DNA from: Anaerolineales bacterium UBA5069
GTDB lineage: Bacteria > Chloroflexota > Anaerolineae > Caldilineales > Caldilineaceae
Assembly (NCBI GenBank): GCA_002415895.1
Contig: DIAV01000163.1
Location: 1 to 10,488 of the forward strand
Direction of reading: 5' to 3'
Length of the DNA: 10,488 nt
The translations under genes and the position numbers were made by a program. Each line of letters begins with the position of its first letter. Position 1 is the first letter of the stretch. A model generated the notes under the pieces. The model saw only the letters and a program-made list of their open reading frames with translations. It was not told the DNA's origin and did not search any database. Of the stretch, positions 1 through 6,452 are shown one piece after another.

Positions 1-35
1 TCCGCTACTGCGTGTGCCATGCGGGGCCGGGTCTG

Positions 36-1931
36 CTATTCCTCGGCACGCGCGGCGCGCTTGACGGCGCGCAGGCGAATATCGTGGTTGAGCACGCGCT
101 TGCGAATGCGCAGGGCGGTGGGCGTTACCTCGAGCAGGTCGCCTTTGTCAAGGTACTGGATCGCGTCATCCAGCGAGAGGGTGCGTGGGGCCATGAGCAT
201 GTCGGAGACGTTGGTCGGCTTCTCGCGGAAGTTGGTAAGCTGCTTGGCCTGGGTAATGTTGACCACAAGCTCCTCCGGGCGAATGTGGCGGCCCACAACC
301 TGCCCGCCGTAAACTTCTTCACCAGGGGAGACGATATACTCGCCGCGCTGCTGCAGCTTGACGAGGGCGTAGGCCGTTACAGTGCCTTGCTCCAGCGCGA
401 CAATCTTGCCCAACTGCTGTGAGTCGATGTCGCCGGAGAAGGTTTCGTAGCCGCGGAAGAGCGTGTGAAAAATGCCTGTGCCGCGTGTGGCCGTCAGGAA
501 GGGCTGGCGGAAACCAAGCAGGCCGCGCGTGGGCGCAATATACTCGCTGTAGACCGTGCCGTCGTCGCCGTAGCGGATGTTATCCAGCTTGGCGCGCCGG
601 CGGCCCAGCATTTCGGAGACAGCGCCCAGGTAGTCGCTGTGCACCTCGAGATAGACGCGCTCCATAGGCTCCAGCAGCGAATCATCCTCGGCGCGCTTGT
701 AAATGACCTCGGGCGAGCTGACAAAGAACTCGAAGCCCTCGCGGCGGATTGTCTCAATCAGAATGGCCAGGTGCAGTTCGCCGCGCCCCGAAACGAGAAA
801 TTCGCTGGCAACTTCAGTCTCCTGCACACGCAACGACACATTGCGTTCAAGCTCCGACATCAAGCGGGCGCGCAACTGGCGGCTGGTGAGGTAGTTGCCG
901 TCGCGCCCGGCAAAGGGGCTGTCGTTCACACCAAAGGTCATGCGTACCGTCGGCTCTTCAACGGCAATGGGCGGCAGCGCGACAGGGTTCAGCGGATCAG
1001 CCAGGGTGTCGCCAATGCCCACGTCATCAATGCCTGCGACGGCGACAATGCTGCCTGCTTCCACCATGTCGACCTCGTTGCGCTGCAGGTCGCGGAAGAT
1101 GTAGGCTTGCGTAATCTTGCCCTGCTTCATTTTGCCTTCGGCGTTGATGTGCATAATCTGCTGGCCGCTGCGGATGGTGCCCTTTTGCAGGCGGCCAATC
1201 GCAATTTTGCCCACGTAGGGGCTGTACTCGAGAGTGCTCACAAGCATCTGCGTGGGCGCGTTCGGGTCCACATCAGGCGCAGGAATGTACTTGACAATCA
1301 TGTCGAAGAGGGGCTTCAAGTCCTCTTCCAGCGCGTCGGGTGCATTACCGGCGCGGCCCTCGAGCGCACGCGTGTAGACAACGGGGAAATCGGCCTGGTC
1401 GTCGGTTGCGCCCAGGTCGATGAAGAGGTCAAAGGTGGCATTGACAGCGTAGGCCGGGCGCGAGGCTGGACGGTCTACCTTGTTGACCACCACAATTGCC
1501 TTGAGCCCCTTGTTGAGCGCCTGGCGCAGCACAAAGCGGGTCTGTGGCATGGGGCCTTCGACGGCATCCACGAGCAGCAGCACGCCGTCCACCATGTTCA
1601 TCACGCGCTCCACCTCACCGCCAAAGTCGGCGTGGCCGGGGGTGTCGACGATGTTGATGGTGGTGCCTTCGTAGACGATGCCCGTGTTCTTGGCGAGAAT
1701 GGTAATGCCGCGCTCGCGCTCGAGATCGTTGGAGTCGAGCACCCGTTCCTGCACCTGCTGATTGGAGCGGAAGACGTTGGTCTGCTTGAGCATGCCATCG
1801 ACGAGCGTGGTTTTGCCATGGTCAACGTGGGCGATAATGGCAATATTACGGATATTGGGGCGCGCGGCGGCAGCGCCGGATTCTTCATTTGGCATCGTGT
1901 TTATCTGCTCCAGCGTTGTCATACCTGACAT
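36..1931 (-). CDS. typA: Ribosome-associated translational GTPase BipA/TypA
   Basis: This is a full-length BipA/TypA, an EF-G-like GTPase that binds the 70S ribosome and supports 50S subunit assembly and growth under cold or other stress (family knowledge). The 631 residues show G1 AHVDHGKT (34-41), the switch-I RGIT (74-77), G3 DTPGH (96-100) and G4 NKVD (150-153). The G5 region reads TRAL (187-190) rather than the more usual Ser-Ala form. A beta-barrel domain (about 225-310), EF-G III-like (about 326-405) and V-like (about 418-500) domains and the BipA-specific C-terminal domain (about 500-620) follow. About 27 residues precede the G domain, slightly longer than usual. The start at 1931 is supported by AAGGAAG at 1937-1943, five bases upstream. 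The next Met (residue 4) is possible but less well spaced. The gene stands alone behind its own promoter and a leader terminator. Identity is very secure. Confidence 0.97.
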   Translation of the reverse strand: MSGMTTLEQINTMPNEESGAAAARPNIRNIAIIAHVDHGKTTLVDGMLKQTNVFRSNQQVQERVLDSNDLERERGITILAKNTGIVYEGTTINIVDTPGHADFGGEVERVMNMVDGVLLLVDAVEGPMPQTRFVLRQALNKGLKAIVVVNKVDRPASRPAYAVNATFDLFIDLGATDDQADFPVVYTRALEGRAGNAPDALEEDLKPLFDMIVKYIPAPDVDPNAPTQMLVSTLEYSPYVGKIAIGRLQKGTIRSGQQIMHINAEGKMKQGKITQAYIFRDLQRNEVDMVEAGSIVAVAGIDDVGIGDTLADPLNPVALPPIAVEEPTVRMTFGVNDSPFAGRDGNYLTSRQLRARLMSELERNVSLRVQETEVASEFLVSGRGELHLAILIETIRREGFEFFVSSPEVIYKRAEDDSLLEPMERVYLEVHSDYLGAVSEMLGRRRAKLDNIRYGDDGTVYSEYIAPTRGLLGFRQPFLTATRGTGIFHTLFRGYETFSGDIDSQQLGKIVALEQGTVTAYALVKLQQRGEYIVSPGEEVYGGQVVGRHIRPEELVVNITQAKQLTNFREKPTNVSDMLMAPRTLSLDDAIQYLDKGDLLEVTPTALRIRKRVLNHDIRLRAVKRAARAEE

Positions 1932-1953
1932 TCAGACTTCCTTAGCTCCACAC

Positions 1954-1983
1954 AAAAAAGCCCGGCTGCGGGGGGAGCCGAGC
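1954..1983 (-). terminator. Intrinsic terminator in the bipA leader (candidate attenuator)
   Basis: On the minus strand, GCTCGGCT (1983-1976) pairs with AGCCGGGC (1967-1960): an 8-bp stem with one G-U pair and an 8-base C-rich loop. Six U residues (1959-1954) follow at once. The T-run lies only 10 bases before the bipA ribosome binding site and 22 before its ATG, and downstream of the predicted bipA promoter. It therefore fits an attenuator better than a plain end-of-gene terminator. It could also stop read-through from the GYD gene. The structure is seen directly; the regulatory role is inferred. Confidence 0.75.
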
Positions 1984-2011
1984 AAAACCAGATCCTTGCT
2001 TGTCGCAGAGG

Positions 2012-2040
2012 AGTATAGCGGTGATGGAGCGCAAACGCAA
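2012..2040 (-). promoter_or_regulatory. Predicted sigma70-type promoter of bipA
   Basis: On the minus strand, TTGCGT (2040-2035) and TATACT (2017-2012) are separated by exactly 17 bases. The -10 matches consensus at five of six positions; the -35 keeps only TTG. Transcription would start near 2005, giving a leader of about 75 bases that contains the whole terminator hairpin before the bipA start. No other good promoter was seen between the GYD stop and bipA. Confidence 0.55.
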
Positions 2041-2058
2041 GACGTGCGGGGGATGGAA

Positions 2059-2102
2059 CGCCAACTCGGATCCCTCGTCATCTGAGCGGATCCGAGTTGG
2101 TG
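2059..2102. repeat. Large perfect inverted repeat downstream of the GYD gene
   Basis: CCAACTCGGATCC (2061-2073) and its exact reverse complement (2088-2100) form a 13-bp stem around 14 bases. The stem extends outward by a G-T and a C-G pair (2059-2060 with 2101-2102), and inward by CTC/GAG with a one-base bulge. It lies 34 bases past the stop of the GYD gene and just before the bipA -35 box. It may end GYD transcription, but no T-run follows on either strand. A regulator site or a dispersed palindromic element is also possible. Confidence 0.7.
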
Positions 2103-2134
2103 CTGGCACTGCGTCGACGGCTATGTGCTGACTT

Positions 2135-2455
2135 CTACCGGCCCGGTGCTCTGTATGCAGGCATCTTCTGGGAGGCTGCGTCTACGTCGGCGGACGTAAG
2201 CAGCACCGTCGTGCTAACTTTTGCCGCGCCGGTCGCGCCCACGGTCAGAGCGATCGCGGCAGCCGATGCATTGTCCGCCAAATCGGCAATAATGTAGAGG
2301 TCGTGGTCACCAAAGGCGTAGTAATAGGATTCGATCGAGCCGCCCAACGAGGTGGCCATTGCATCGACGGCTGCGCGGCGCGCCGTTCCCCCCTCCTTGA
2401 GCAAGCCTTTGACGCCATCCGTGGTGTAGCTTGCCAGGAACAGATACTTTGCCAT
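2135..2455 (-). CDS. GYD-domain protein
   Basis: The 106-residue protein matches the GYD domain family (small alpha/beta proteins of unknown biochemical role, dimeric ferredoxin-like in style) over nearly its whole length. Recognisable stretches are KYLFLASYTTDGVKGLL at the N-terminus, RRAAVDAMATSLGG, the core YYYAFGDHDLYIIADL and the closing TTVLLTSADVD. There is no signal peptide or membrane segment, so it should be cytoplasmic. The start is fixed by GGAGG at 2463-2467, seven bases before the ATG. It is a single gene with its own promoter, divergent from the amine oxidase pair; no functional link to either neighbour is evident. Family assignment is secure, function unknown. Confidence 0.9.
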   Translation of the reverse strand: MAKYLFLASYTTDGVKGLLKEGGTARRAAVDAMATSLGGSIESYYYAFGDHDLYIIADLADNASAAAIALTVGATGAAKVSTTVLLTSADVDAASQKMPAYRAPGR

Positions 2456-2509
2456 GGTTCAGCCTCCAAAATGAATTGGACCACCCCTACATGAGGCGAC
2501 CGGAGTGCA

Positions 2510-2538
2510 ACCATAGGTGGTAGCGTCGATCTTGTCAA
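2510..2538 (-). promoter_or_regulatory. Predicted sigma70-type promoter of the GYD gene
   Basis: On the minus strand a perfect TTGACA -35 box (2538-2533) is followed after 17 bases by TATGGT (2515-2510), four of six matches to the -10 consensus. Start of transcription would be near 2503, giving a leader of about 48 bases to the ATG. This is among the best promoter matches in the window. Confidence 0.6.
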
Positions 2539-2625
2539 TCAGGGTAAAAGCACGCCACCATGCGCTTTACCGTGAGTAAGGCACTTCGACACGATTCCTG
2601 TGGCGTTGAATGTGCCATCATCCGT

Positions 2626-2631
2626 TACAAT
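2626..2631 (+). promoter_or_regulatory. Weak candidate -10 box for the amine oxidase operon
   Basis: TACAAT (2626-2631) matches the -10 consensus at five of six positions and lies about 75 bases upstream of the first amine oxidase gene. No convincing -35 box stands 16-18 bases before it, so the promoter may depend on an activator or on another sigma factor. The rest of the 2540-2704 stretch shows no clear coding or structural signal apart from the ribosome binding site AAAGGAG at 2691-2697. Confidence 0.25.
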
Positions 2632-2704
2632 GGGCGCGCCCGGTATGGGAATGGTTGTTTGTCGTTCGTTCATGTGGGCTGATTGAGCATAAAGGAGCAT
2701 TCGC

Positions 2705-3520
2705 ATGCGCAACTTGCTGCACATCCTGCTGCGTGTCTTGCCACGCTGGTCGATCATTGTATTCCTGGTGCTTGTATTGGCGAGCGCCGGCGTTGCCCTG
2801 GCCGCGCCCGCTTCACAGCTCGGCGCATCGGCTGCGAGTGCCGGACTGGACCCGCTCTCGCCCGATGAACAGGCGCGTGCCCTGGCTGGCGCAGCCGCGC
2901 TGCGCAGCGTAAGCGCGGCCGCTGTGCGCACAGCGCAGGCTGATCCCGGCCAGGTGGCGGTGACAGCGCCCGCCGAAGAGCTTGTGCTGCTGGAGCGCCA
3001 CCAGGAAAGTAAGGATGTGATGGCCGCCGGCGCATGGGCACGGCGCGCCGATCTTTTTCTCTACCGGTATGCGGATGACACCCTCGTGCATGGTCTCTAC
3101 GATTACGCCACAGGGCAGACGACAGTGATTGAGGAGGTTCAGGGGGTGCAGTTGCCGCTGAGCGACGGCGAGCGCGCGACGGCGATTGCGCTGGCTTTTG
3201 CCGATACACCCTTGCACGCGCAAATGGCCGACGAGTACCGGCTGATTACGGGGAATGCGCTCACCAGCGCGGCGCAACTGGATTTTCGTGTCTTCAACTA
3301 CCACGCCGGTTCCAACCCCGAGATGGAAACGCCCGCTGTGCAGGCGTGCGCCATCAATCGCTGTGCGCAACTGCTGATCCTCACCGATCAGAACGTGACA
3401 CTGCGCGCACTGCCAATTGTCAACCTCTCCACCATGCGCGTTGTCAGCGTCCTGCCCTTTGATGTGGGGCAGCCATCCGATGTACAGAACGGCCACACGC
3501 ACAGCGAAGGAGGCAACTGA
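2705..3520 (+). CDS. Secreted N-terminal (N2/N3-like) subunit of a split copper amine oxidase
   Basis: This 271-residue protein has an N-terminal signal sequence: basic start, hydrophobic stretch at about 16-33, and an ALA-A cleavage-type motif at 31-34. After it, residues 47-60 (GLDPLSPDEQARAL) resemble the 'LDPLt..Ei..a' opening of the copper amine oxidase N2 domain, and 89-103 fit its end. Residues 112-157, with YDYATGQTTVIEEVQGVQLPL, resemble the N3 domain. The part after about 175 I do not recognise; it holds two Cys (215, 220), the only ones in the protein. It ends in a His-containing tail (HTHSEGGN). In known enzymes N2/N3 sit in the same chain as the catalytic domain and help dimer and channel architecture. 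Here the catalytic domain is the next gene, whose ATG overlaps this stop codon. Start: AAAGGAG seven bases upstream. The gene is certain; the domain assignment is good but by eye. Confidence 0.75.
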   Translation: MRNLLHILLRVLPRWSIIVFLVLVLASAGVALAAPASQLGASAASAGLDPLSPDEQARALAGAAALRSVSAAAVRTAQADPGQVAVTAPAEELVLLERHQESKDVMAAGAWARRADLFLYRYADDTLVHGLYDYATGQTTVIEEVQGVQLPLSDGERATAIALAFADTPLHAQMADEYRLITGNALTSAAQLDFRVFNYHAGSNPEMETPAVQACAINRCAQLLILTDQNVTLRALPIVNLSTMRVVSVLPFDVGQPSDVQNGHTHSEGGN

Positions 3521-5196
3521 TGATGCAGCCGCAAACTCCACCGCAGATTGCAAATCAACAGGCGTTTCGCCGCGCGCTCCTGCGCCACTCGCTGGGTGTA
3601 GCGCTCGTGCTGGTTGGCGTATTGCTGCTGGCGGCCACATGGATGCATGGGTCTGCGCGCCTGCTGGCGCAAAGCGAGCACGCATGCTCGGCTGCGTACC
3701 GCATTGACAAGACCCTGCCCACGGGCACGCGCTGGGAGATGTGCTGGGAGCAGCGCGCGCTGGATGGCATTGTGCTGTACGACATTACCATGACGCCGCC
3801 GGGTGAGGCGCGCCGGCTGATTCTGGCGCAGGCGGGTCTGGCGCAGGTGCATGTGCCCTATGATGACAACGGTGCACGTTTTCATGATGTGACGGATTTC
3901 GGCTTTGGCGGCAGCTATCTGCAGAACCTGACTGCGGCCGAATGCCCCGCAGGCACGCTCATTCCCTATGGCGGCAAGAACGTGCTCTGCATGCAGATTC
4001 AGCCGCGCGGGTATGCGCAAAAGTATTACGCGCGCCAGCTTCAGGGCTATGAACTGTCGCTCTTCAGCGTATCGGCATCGGGTGATTACAACTACATTGT
4101 GCAATACGAGTTTTATGATGACGGCACAATCTTGCCCAGCGTGGGCGCATCGGGGCAGTTGCAGCGCTACGGCACGAATGCCGCCTATGGCTGGGTAACG
4201 GCCACCAACCGCATCCCCATCTCGCACTACCACAACTACTGGTTTCGCCTGGACTTTGACCTGAACGGTCGCGAGAATGACTTGGTGCAGGAGATTCAGA
4301 TCAACCCGACGGACCAGAACCGCCGCCGCGAGAAGCAGCTCACCGATATTACGCTGGAGGCGGCGCGCCGGCATGATCCCAGCGTGCAGCGCAGTTGGCG
4401 CGTGTTGGACAAGGTGACACGCAACGCAGACGGTAACTTCATCTCCTATCAGATTGAGGGCATGAGCAGCGGGCACGACTTCACCGGGCCGGACTTTGAG
4501 CCCTTTACGCAGAATGACCTCTATGTAACAGCCTTCAAGTCGTGCGAGAACTACCCATCGCATAACCCGCAGCTTGGCGGCTGTGCGGGTGACGTGTCGC
4601 AATTTGTGAATGGCGAGAGCGTGGACGGTACGGACCTTGTGGTTTGGTACGGAATTACCTTCCACCACCTGCCGCGCGAAGAGGATGAAGTCTACATGGA
4701 TGTGCACTGGGATGGCTTCACAATCATCCCGCGCGATTGGACAGCGCACAATCCGCTGGACAACGTGAATGGGGGTGGTACAAATGCGACGTCGACGCCC
4801 ACGCCCACGCCATCGCCCACACCGACAGTACAACCGGCCGCGCTTGAAGTGGACCCGCAGCAGGTGACGTTGATTGACGCGGATTTACCGCTGACGGTAA
4901 CCGTGCATGTTTCGCAAACGGGGAGTGGCGGGCCGATTGCGTGGCAGGCGCAGAGTGACGCTGCGTGGATTGTGGCCAGCCCGCCGCAAGGCAATACGCC
5001 GGCCAGCCTTTCGCTGGACGTTCGTGCGCCGGTGGCGGCACGTGGCGCGATGGCGGGCACAGTCTACACGGGAACCGTGACGGTGAAGTCCACGGAACAG
5101 ACTGTGCTGCAACCCATCGCGCAGGTGCATATCACGGTACTGAGCGGGCTGACGGAGAAGAACTTCGTGCCTGTTATTGAGGGTCCCACACAGTAG
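3520..5196 (+). CDS. Membrane-anchored copper amine oxidase catalytic subunit with C-terminal BACON-like domain
   Basis: Copper amine oxidases use copper and topaquinone (TPQ, made from an active-site Tyr) to oxidise primary amines to aldehydes, ammonia and hydrogen peroxide. After a hydrophobic anchor (about 25-41), the 558-residue protein follows the catalytic domain in order: W72...GIVLYDI (83-89), VPYDD (112-116), and the base motif HDVTDFGFG (122-130; Asp123). The cofactor motif SGDYNYI follows (187-193; Tyr190), then HYHNYWFRLD (236-245; copper His236 and His238) and VVWYGITFHHLPREED (374-389; third copper His383). Six Cys (56, 75, 142, 157, 342, 355) could make three disulfides. A Thr/Pro linker (about 421-440) leads to a BACON-like beta domain (about 440-541) and a KNFVPVI tail. 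The TPQ motif reads D-Y-N instead of the usual N-Y-(D/E). The ATG overlaps the previous stop (TGATG) and has AAGGAGG at 3507-3513, so the two genes are translationally coupled. No N2/N3 domains occur in this chain. Confidence 0.85.
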   Translation: MMQPQTPPQIANQQAFRRALLRHSLGVALVLVGVLLLAATWMHGSARLLAQSEHACSAAYRIDKTLPTGTRWEMCWEQRALDGIVLYDITMTPPGEARRLILAQAGLAQVHVPYDDNGARFHDVTDFGFGGSYLQNLTAAECPAGTLIPYGGKNVLCMQIQPRGYAQKYYARQLQGYELSLFSVSASGDYNYIVQYEFYDDGTILPSVGASGQLQRYGTNAAYGWVTATNRIPISHYHNYWFRLDFDLNGRENDLVQEIQINPTDQNRRREKQLTDITLEAARRHDPSVQRSWRVLDKVTRNADGNFISYQIEGMSSGHDFTGPDFEPFTQNDLYVTAFKSCENYPSHNPQLGGCAGDVSQFVNGESVDGTDLVVWYGITFHHLPREEDEVYMDVHWDGFTIIPRDWTAHNPLDNVNGGGTNATSTPTPTPSPTPTVQPAALEVDPQQVTLIDADLPLTVTVHVSQTGSGGPIAWQAQSDAAWIVASPPQGNTPASLSLDVRAPVAARGAMAGTVYTGTVTVKSTEQTVLQPIAQVHITVLSGLTEKNFVPVIEGPTQ

Positions 5197-5205
5197 AATG
5201 GAGAA

Positions 5206-5241
5206 ACGCAGCGAGGCTTCCCCCAGGGGAAGCCTCGCTGC
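5206..5241. repeat. 36-bp palindromic repeat, copy 1 (possible bidirectional terminator)
   Basis: GCAGCGAGGCTTCCCC (5208-5223) and its exact reverse complement (5226-5241) meet around a two-base centre: a 16-bp perfect palindrome. It sits between two converging genes, 11 bases after the amine oxidase stop and 17 bases past the HAAS gene stop. On the minus strand GTTTCTC follows, a poor U-tract, so it could end the HAAS transcript. The plus side has no T-run. A 36-bp identical copy in the same orientation lies at 6386-6421. Confidence 0.85.
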
Positions 5242-5258
5242 AAGAGTGCGTCCAGCGT

Positions 5259-6245
5259 TTAGGGAGTTGCGACCCTCTCCTGTGCGCTGTCTGACAGGGG
5301 GCGGCGCACGATGCGCGCGGCCTGCTTCGCGACGTCGAAGACTGTGACAACCATGGCAATGGCCACGGTAATGCGCGCCGCAACTTCAAAAGCAGGCATG
5401 GCGAGCAGCGCATCACCCGTGAGCATGAAGTAAAACAGGAGAAGCGCACCCACGTTCAGCGCGATCTTGAGGATGCGTGTAAGTGGTTGCCAGTAGCCCT
5501 GCGCGAATACGGCGATTGTGAGGAGCGTGTCCAGCGCCAGCCACAGAATTAGCCACGGCACAAAGCTCTGGAAATGGGCAGAAAAGATGGGGAATGATGA
5601 CCACCCCTGCCCAGGCACGTAGTAGCCGCCCAATCTGTCCAGGAAGAATGCCAGCACAACCAGCGCGACAATGCCGGCAACAATCTCGAAGATCGTTTCG
5701 CCCATGCGGATGCGATCATTCTCCTGGGCGGCAGGCAGCGATTTCGGGTTCCAGTCCTTGTCAAGGTCTTTGGCCTGGATATGCGAGACACGTTCGATGG
5801 CGGCAAAAATCAAGACGACGATGCCTGCGGCCTCGAAGAGCGCGGCCAGCACGCCGGTGAACGCGCCGACTGCCGACAGCGGCTCCGGTTTCCAGCCAAT
5901 GGCAAAGAAGATGGCGAAGAGATTGAGCGCAAGCACGATGGCAAGGACAATTTGCAGCACCTTGAGAAAGATGGGGTAGAGAACGGGGCCAATCAGCGAA
6001 CGGCCGCCACCGTATTGCAGCGCCAGCCGCTGCGGCGCGCCCAGCGTCTTGAGCGTGGCCAAAACGGCCTTGTCTCCGTCCGAAGTTGTTGCCAGCGATT
6101 GGGCAACCGCAGCACGCACAGCGGCTTCGGCGCCGGCCAAATTCTTTGCTGGCACCCAGCGCGCCAGTTCTGCCATGTAGCGGGTGACCCATTTGCTCTG
6201 CTGGCCCATATTGGGTGATGCGGGTGATGCAGGACTTGCGGACAT
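5259..6245 (-). CDS. HAAS-like domain membrane protein, six predicted helices
   Basis: The 328-residue protein starts with an Ala/Ser/Pro stretch. A soluble helical region follows (about 19-83: RYMAELARWVP ... LKTLGAPQRLALQY ... LIGPVLYP), resembling the HAAS domain often found in membrane proteins partnered with PadR-type regulators. Six hydrophobic helices follow at about 94-116, 124-150, 185-203, 228-249, 258-276 and 284-304, with a basic C-terminal end. No catalytic motif is visible and no PadR-like gene is in the window, so its role is unknown. The start at 6245 is chosen because AAAGGAGG lies eight bases upstream. The open frame runs on to 6359, but that stretch is Cys-rich, lacks a ribosome binding site and overlaps the probable promoter. 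Two identical palindromic repeats flank the gene. A 9-bp tandem duplication (6213-6230) encodes the SPA-SPA near the N-terminus. Confidence 0.8.
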   Translation of the reverse strand: MSASPASPASPNMGQQSKWVTRYMAELARWVPAKNLAGAEAAVRAAVAQSLATTSDGDKAVLATLKTLGAPQRLALQYGGGRSLIGPVLYPIFLKVLQIVLAIVLALNLFAIFFAIGWKPEPLSAVGAFTGVLAALFEAAGIVVLIFAAIERVSHIQAKDLDKDWNPKSLPAAQENDRIRMGETIFEIVAGIVALVVLAFFLDRLGGYYVPGQGWSSFPIFSAHFQSFVPWLILWLALDTLLTIAVFAQGYWQPLTRILKIALNVGALLLFYFMLTGDALLAMPAFEVAARITVAIAMVVTVFDVAKQAARIVRRPLSDSAQERVATP

Positions 6246-6253
6246 GCAGGTAA

Positions 6254-6261
6254 CCTCCTTT
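6254..6261 (-). promoter_or_regulatory. Ribosome binding site deciding the HAAS gene start
   Basis: AAAGGAGG on the minus strand, eight bases before the ATG at 6245, is near-perfect. It argues against the longer in-frame start at 6359. Confidence 0.8.
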
Positions 6262-6339
6262 GGCATGCAGGACGTATGTTGCGCACACGAACGCAACGAC
6301 TCACATCCGCTGTTCTCGGGAGAGAAAAAGAGCGGCGCT

Positions 6340-6370
6340 GTTATATGCACTACGCACACCAGCGGCGCAA
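6340..6370 (-). promoter_or_regulatory. Weak candidate promoter of the HAAS gene
   Basis: On the minus strand TTGCGC (6370-6365) and TATAAC (6345-6340; five of six matches) lie 19 bases apart, wider than ideal. The expected start of transcription, near 6333, would give a leader of about 88 bases and would exclude the longer open frame. The 6246-6385 gap holds nothing else recognisable. Confidence 0.35.
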
Positions 6371-6385
6371 GGTTTCGTACGCAAG

Positions 6386-6421
6386 ACGCAGCGAGGCTTC
6401 CCCCAGGGGAAGCCTCGCTGC
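6386..6421. repeat. 36-bp palindromic repeat, copy 2
   Basis: The sequence is identical to 5206-5241 over all 36 bases and in the same orientation. Here the palindrome is longer, because AC (6386-6387) also pairs with GT (6422-6423), giving 18-bp arms. It lies 30 bases past the stop of the BNR-propeller gene, on the side where that transcript would end, and just upstream of the candidate HAAS promoter. No U-tract follows on either strand, so it is either a U-poor terminator or a dispersed palindromic element. Confidence 0.85.
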
Positions 6422-6452
6422 GTTATCTCACAAGAACAATGTCAAACGGTGG

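Noticed and set aside
465..1928. Long plus-strand open frame (487 residues) opposite bipA
   Set aside because: It is a shadow of the bipA reading frame in GC-rich DNA. It has no recognisable domain, and bipA is certain.
2539..2931. Minus-strand frame of 130 residues between the GYD and amine oxidase genes
   Set aside because: It overlaps the GYD promoter and the signal peptide region of the amine oxidase gene, with low-complexity Ala/Arg/Ser composition and no domain.
3500..3660. Frameshift or sequencing error splitting a single amine oxidase gene
   Set aside because: The second gene has its own AAGGAGG, start codons and hydrophobic anchor right after the overlap, none of which would lie in the middle of a single secreted enzyme.
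3388..4833. Long minus-strand open frame (481 residues) opposite the amine oxidase genes
   Set aside because: It lies antisense to a chain with all the catalytic motifs, and is rich in Arg, His and Val without domains, as expected for a shadow frame.
6246..6359. N-terminal extension of the HAAS gene to a start at 6359
   Set aside because: The extension is Cys-rich and unlike the family, overlaps a probable promoter, and a near-perfect ribosome binding site fits the start at 6245.
5206..6421. Palindromic repeats as inverted repeats of an insertion sequence
   Set aside because: The copies are in direct orientation, no transposase lies between them, and no target duplication was found.
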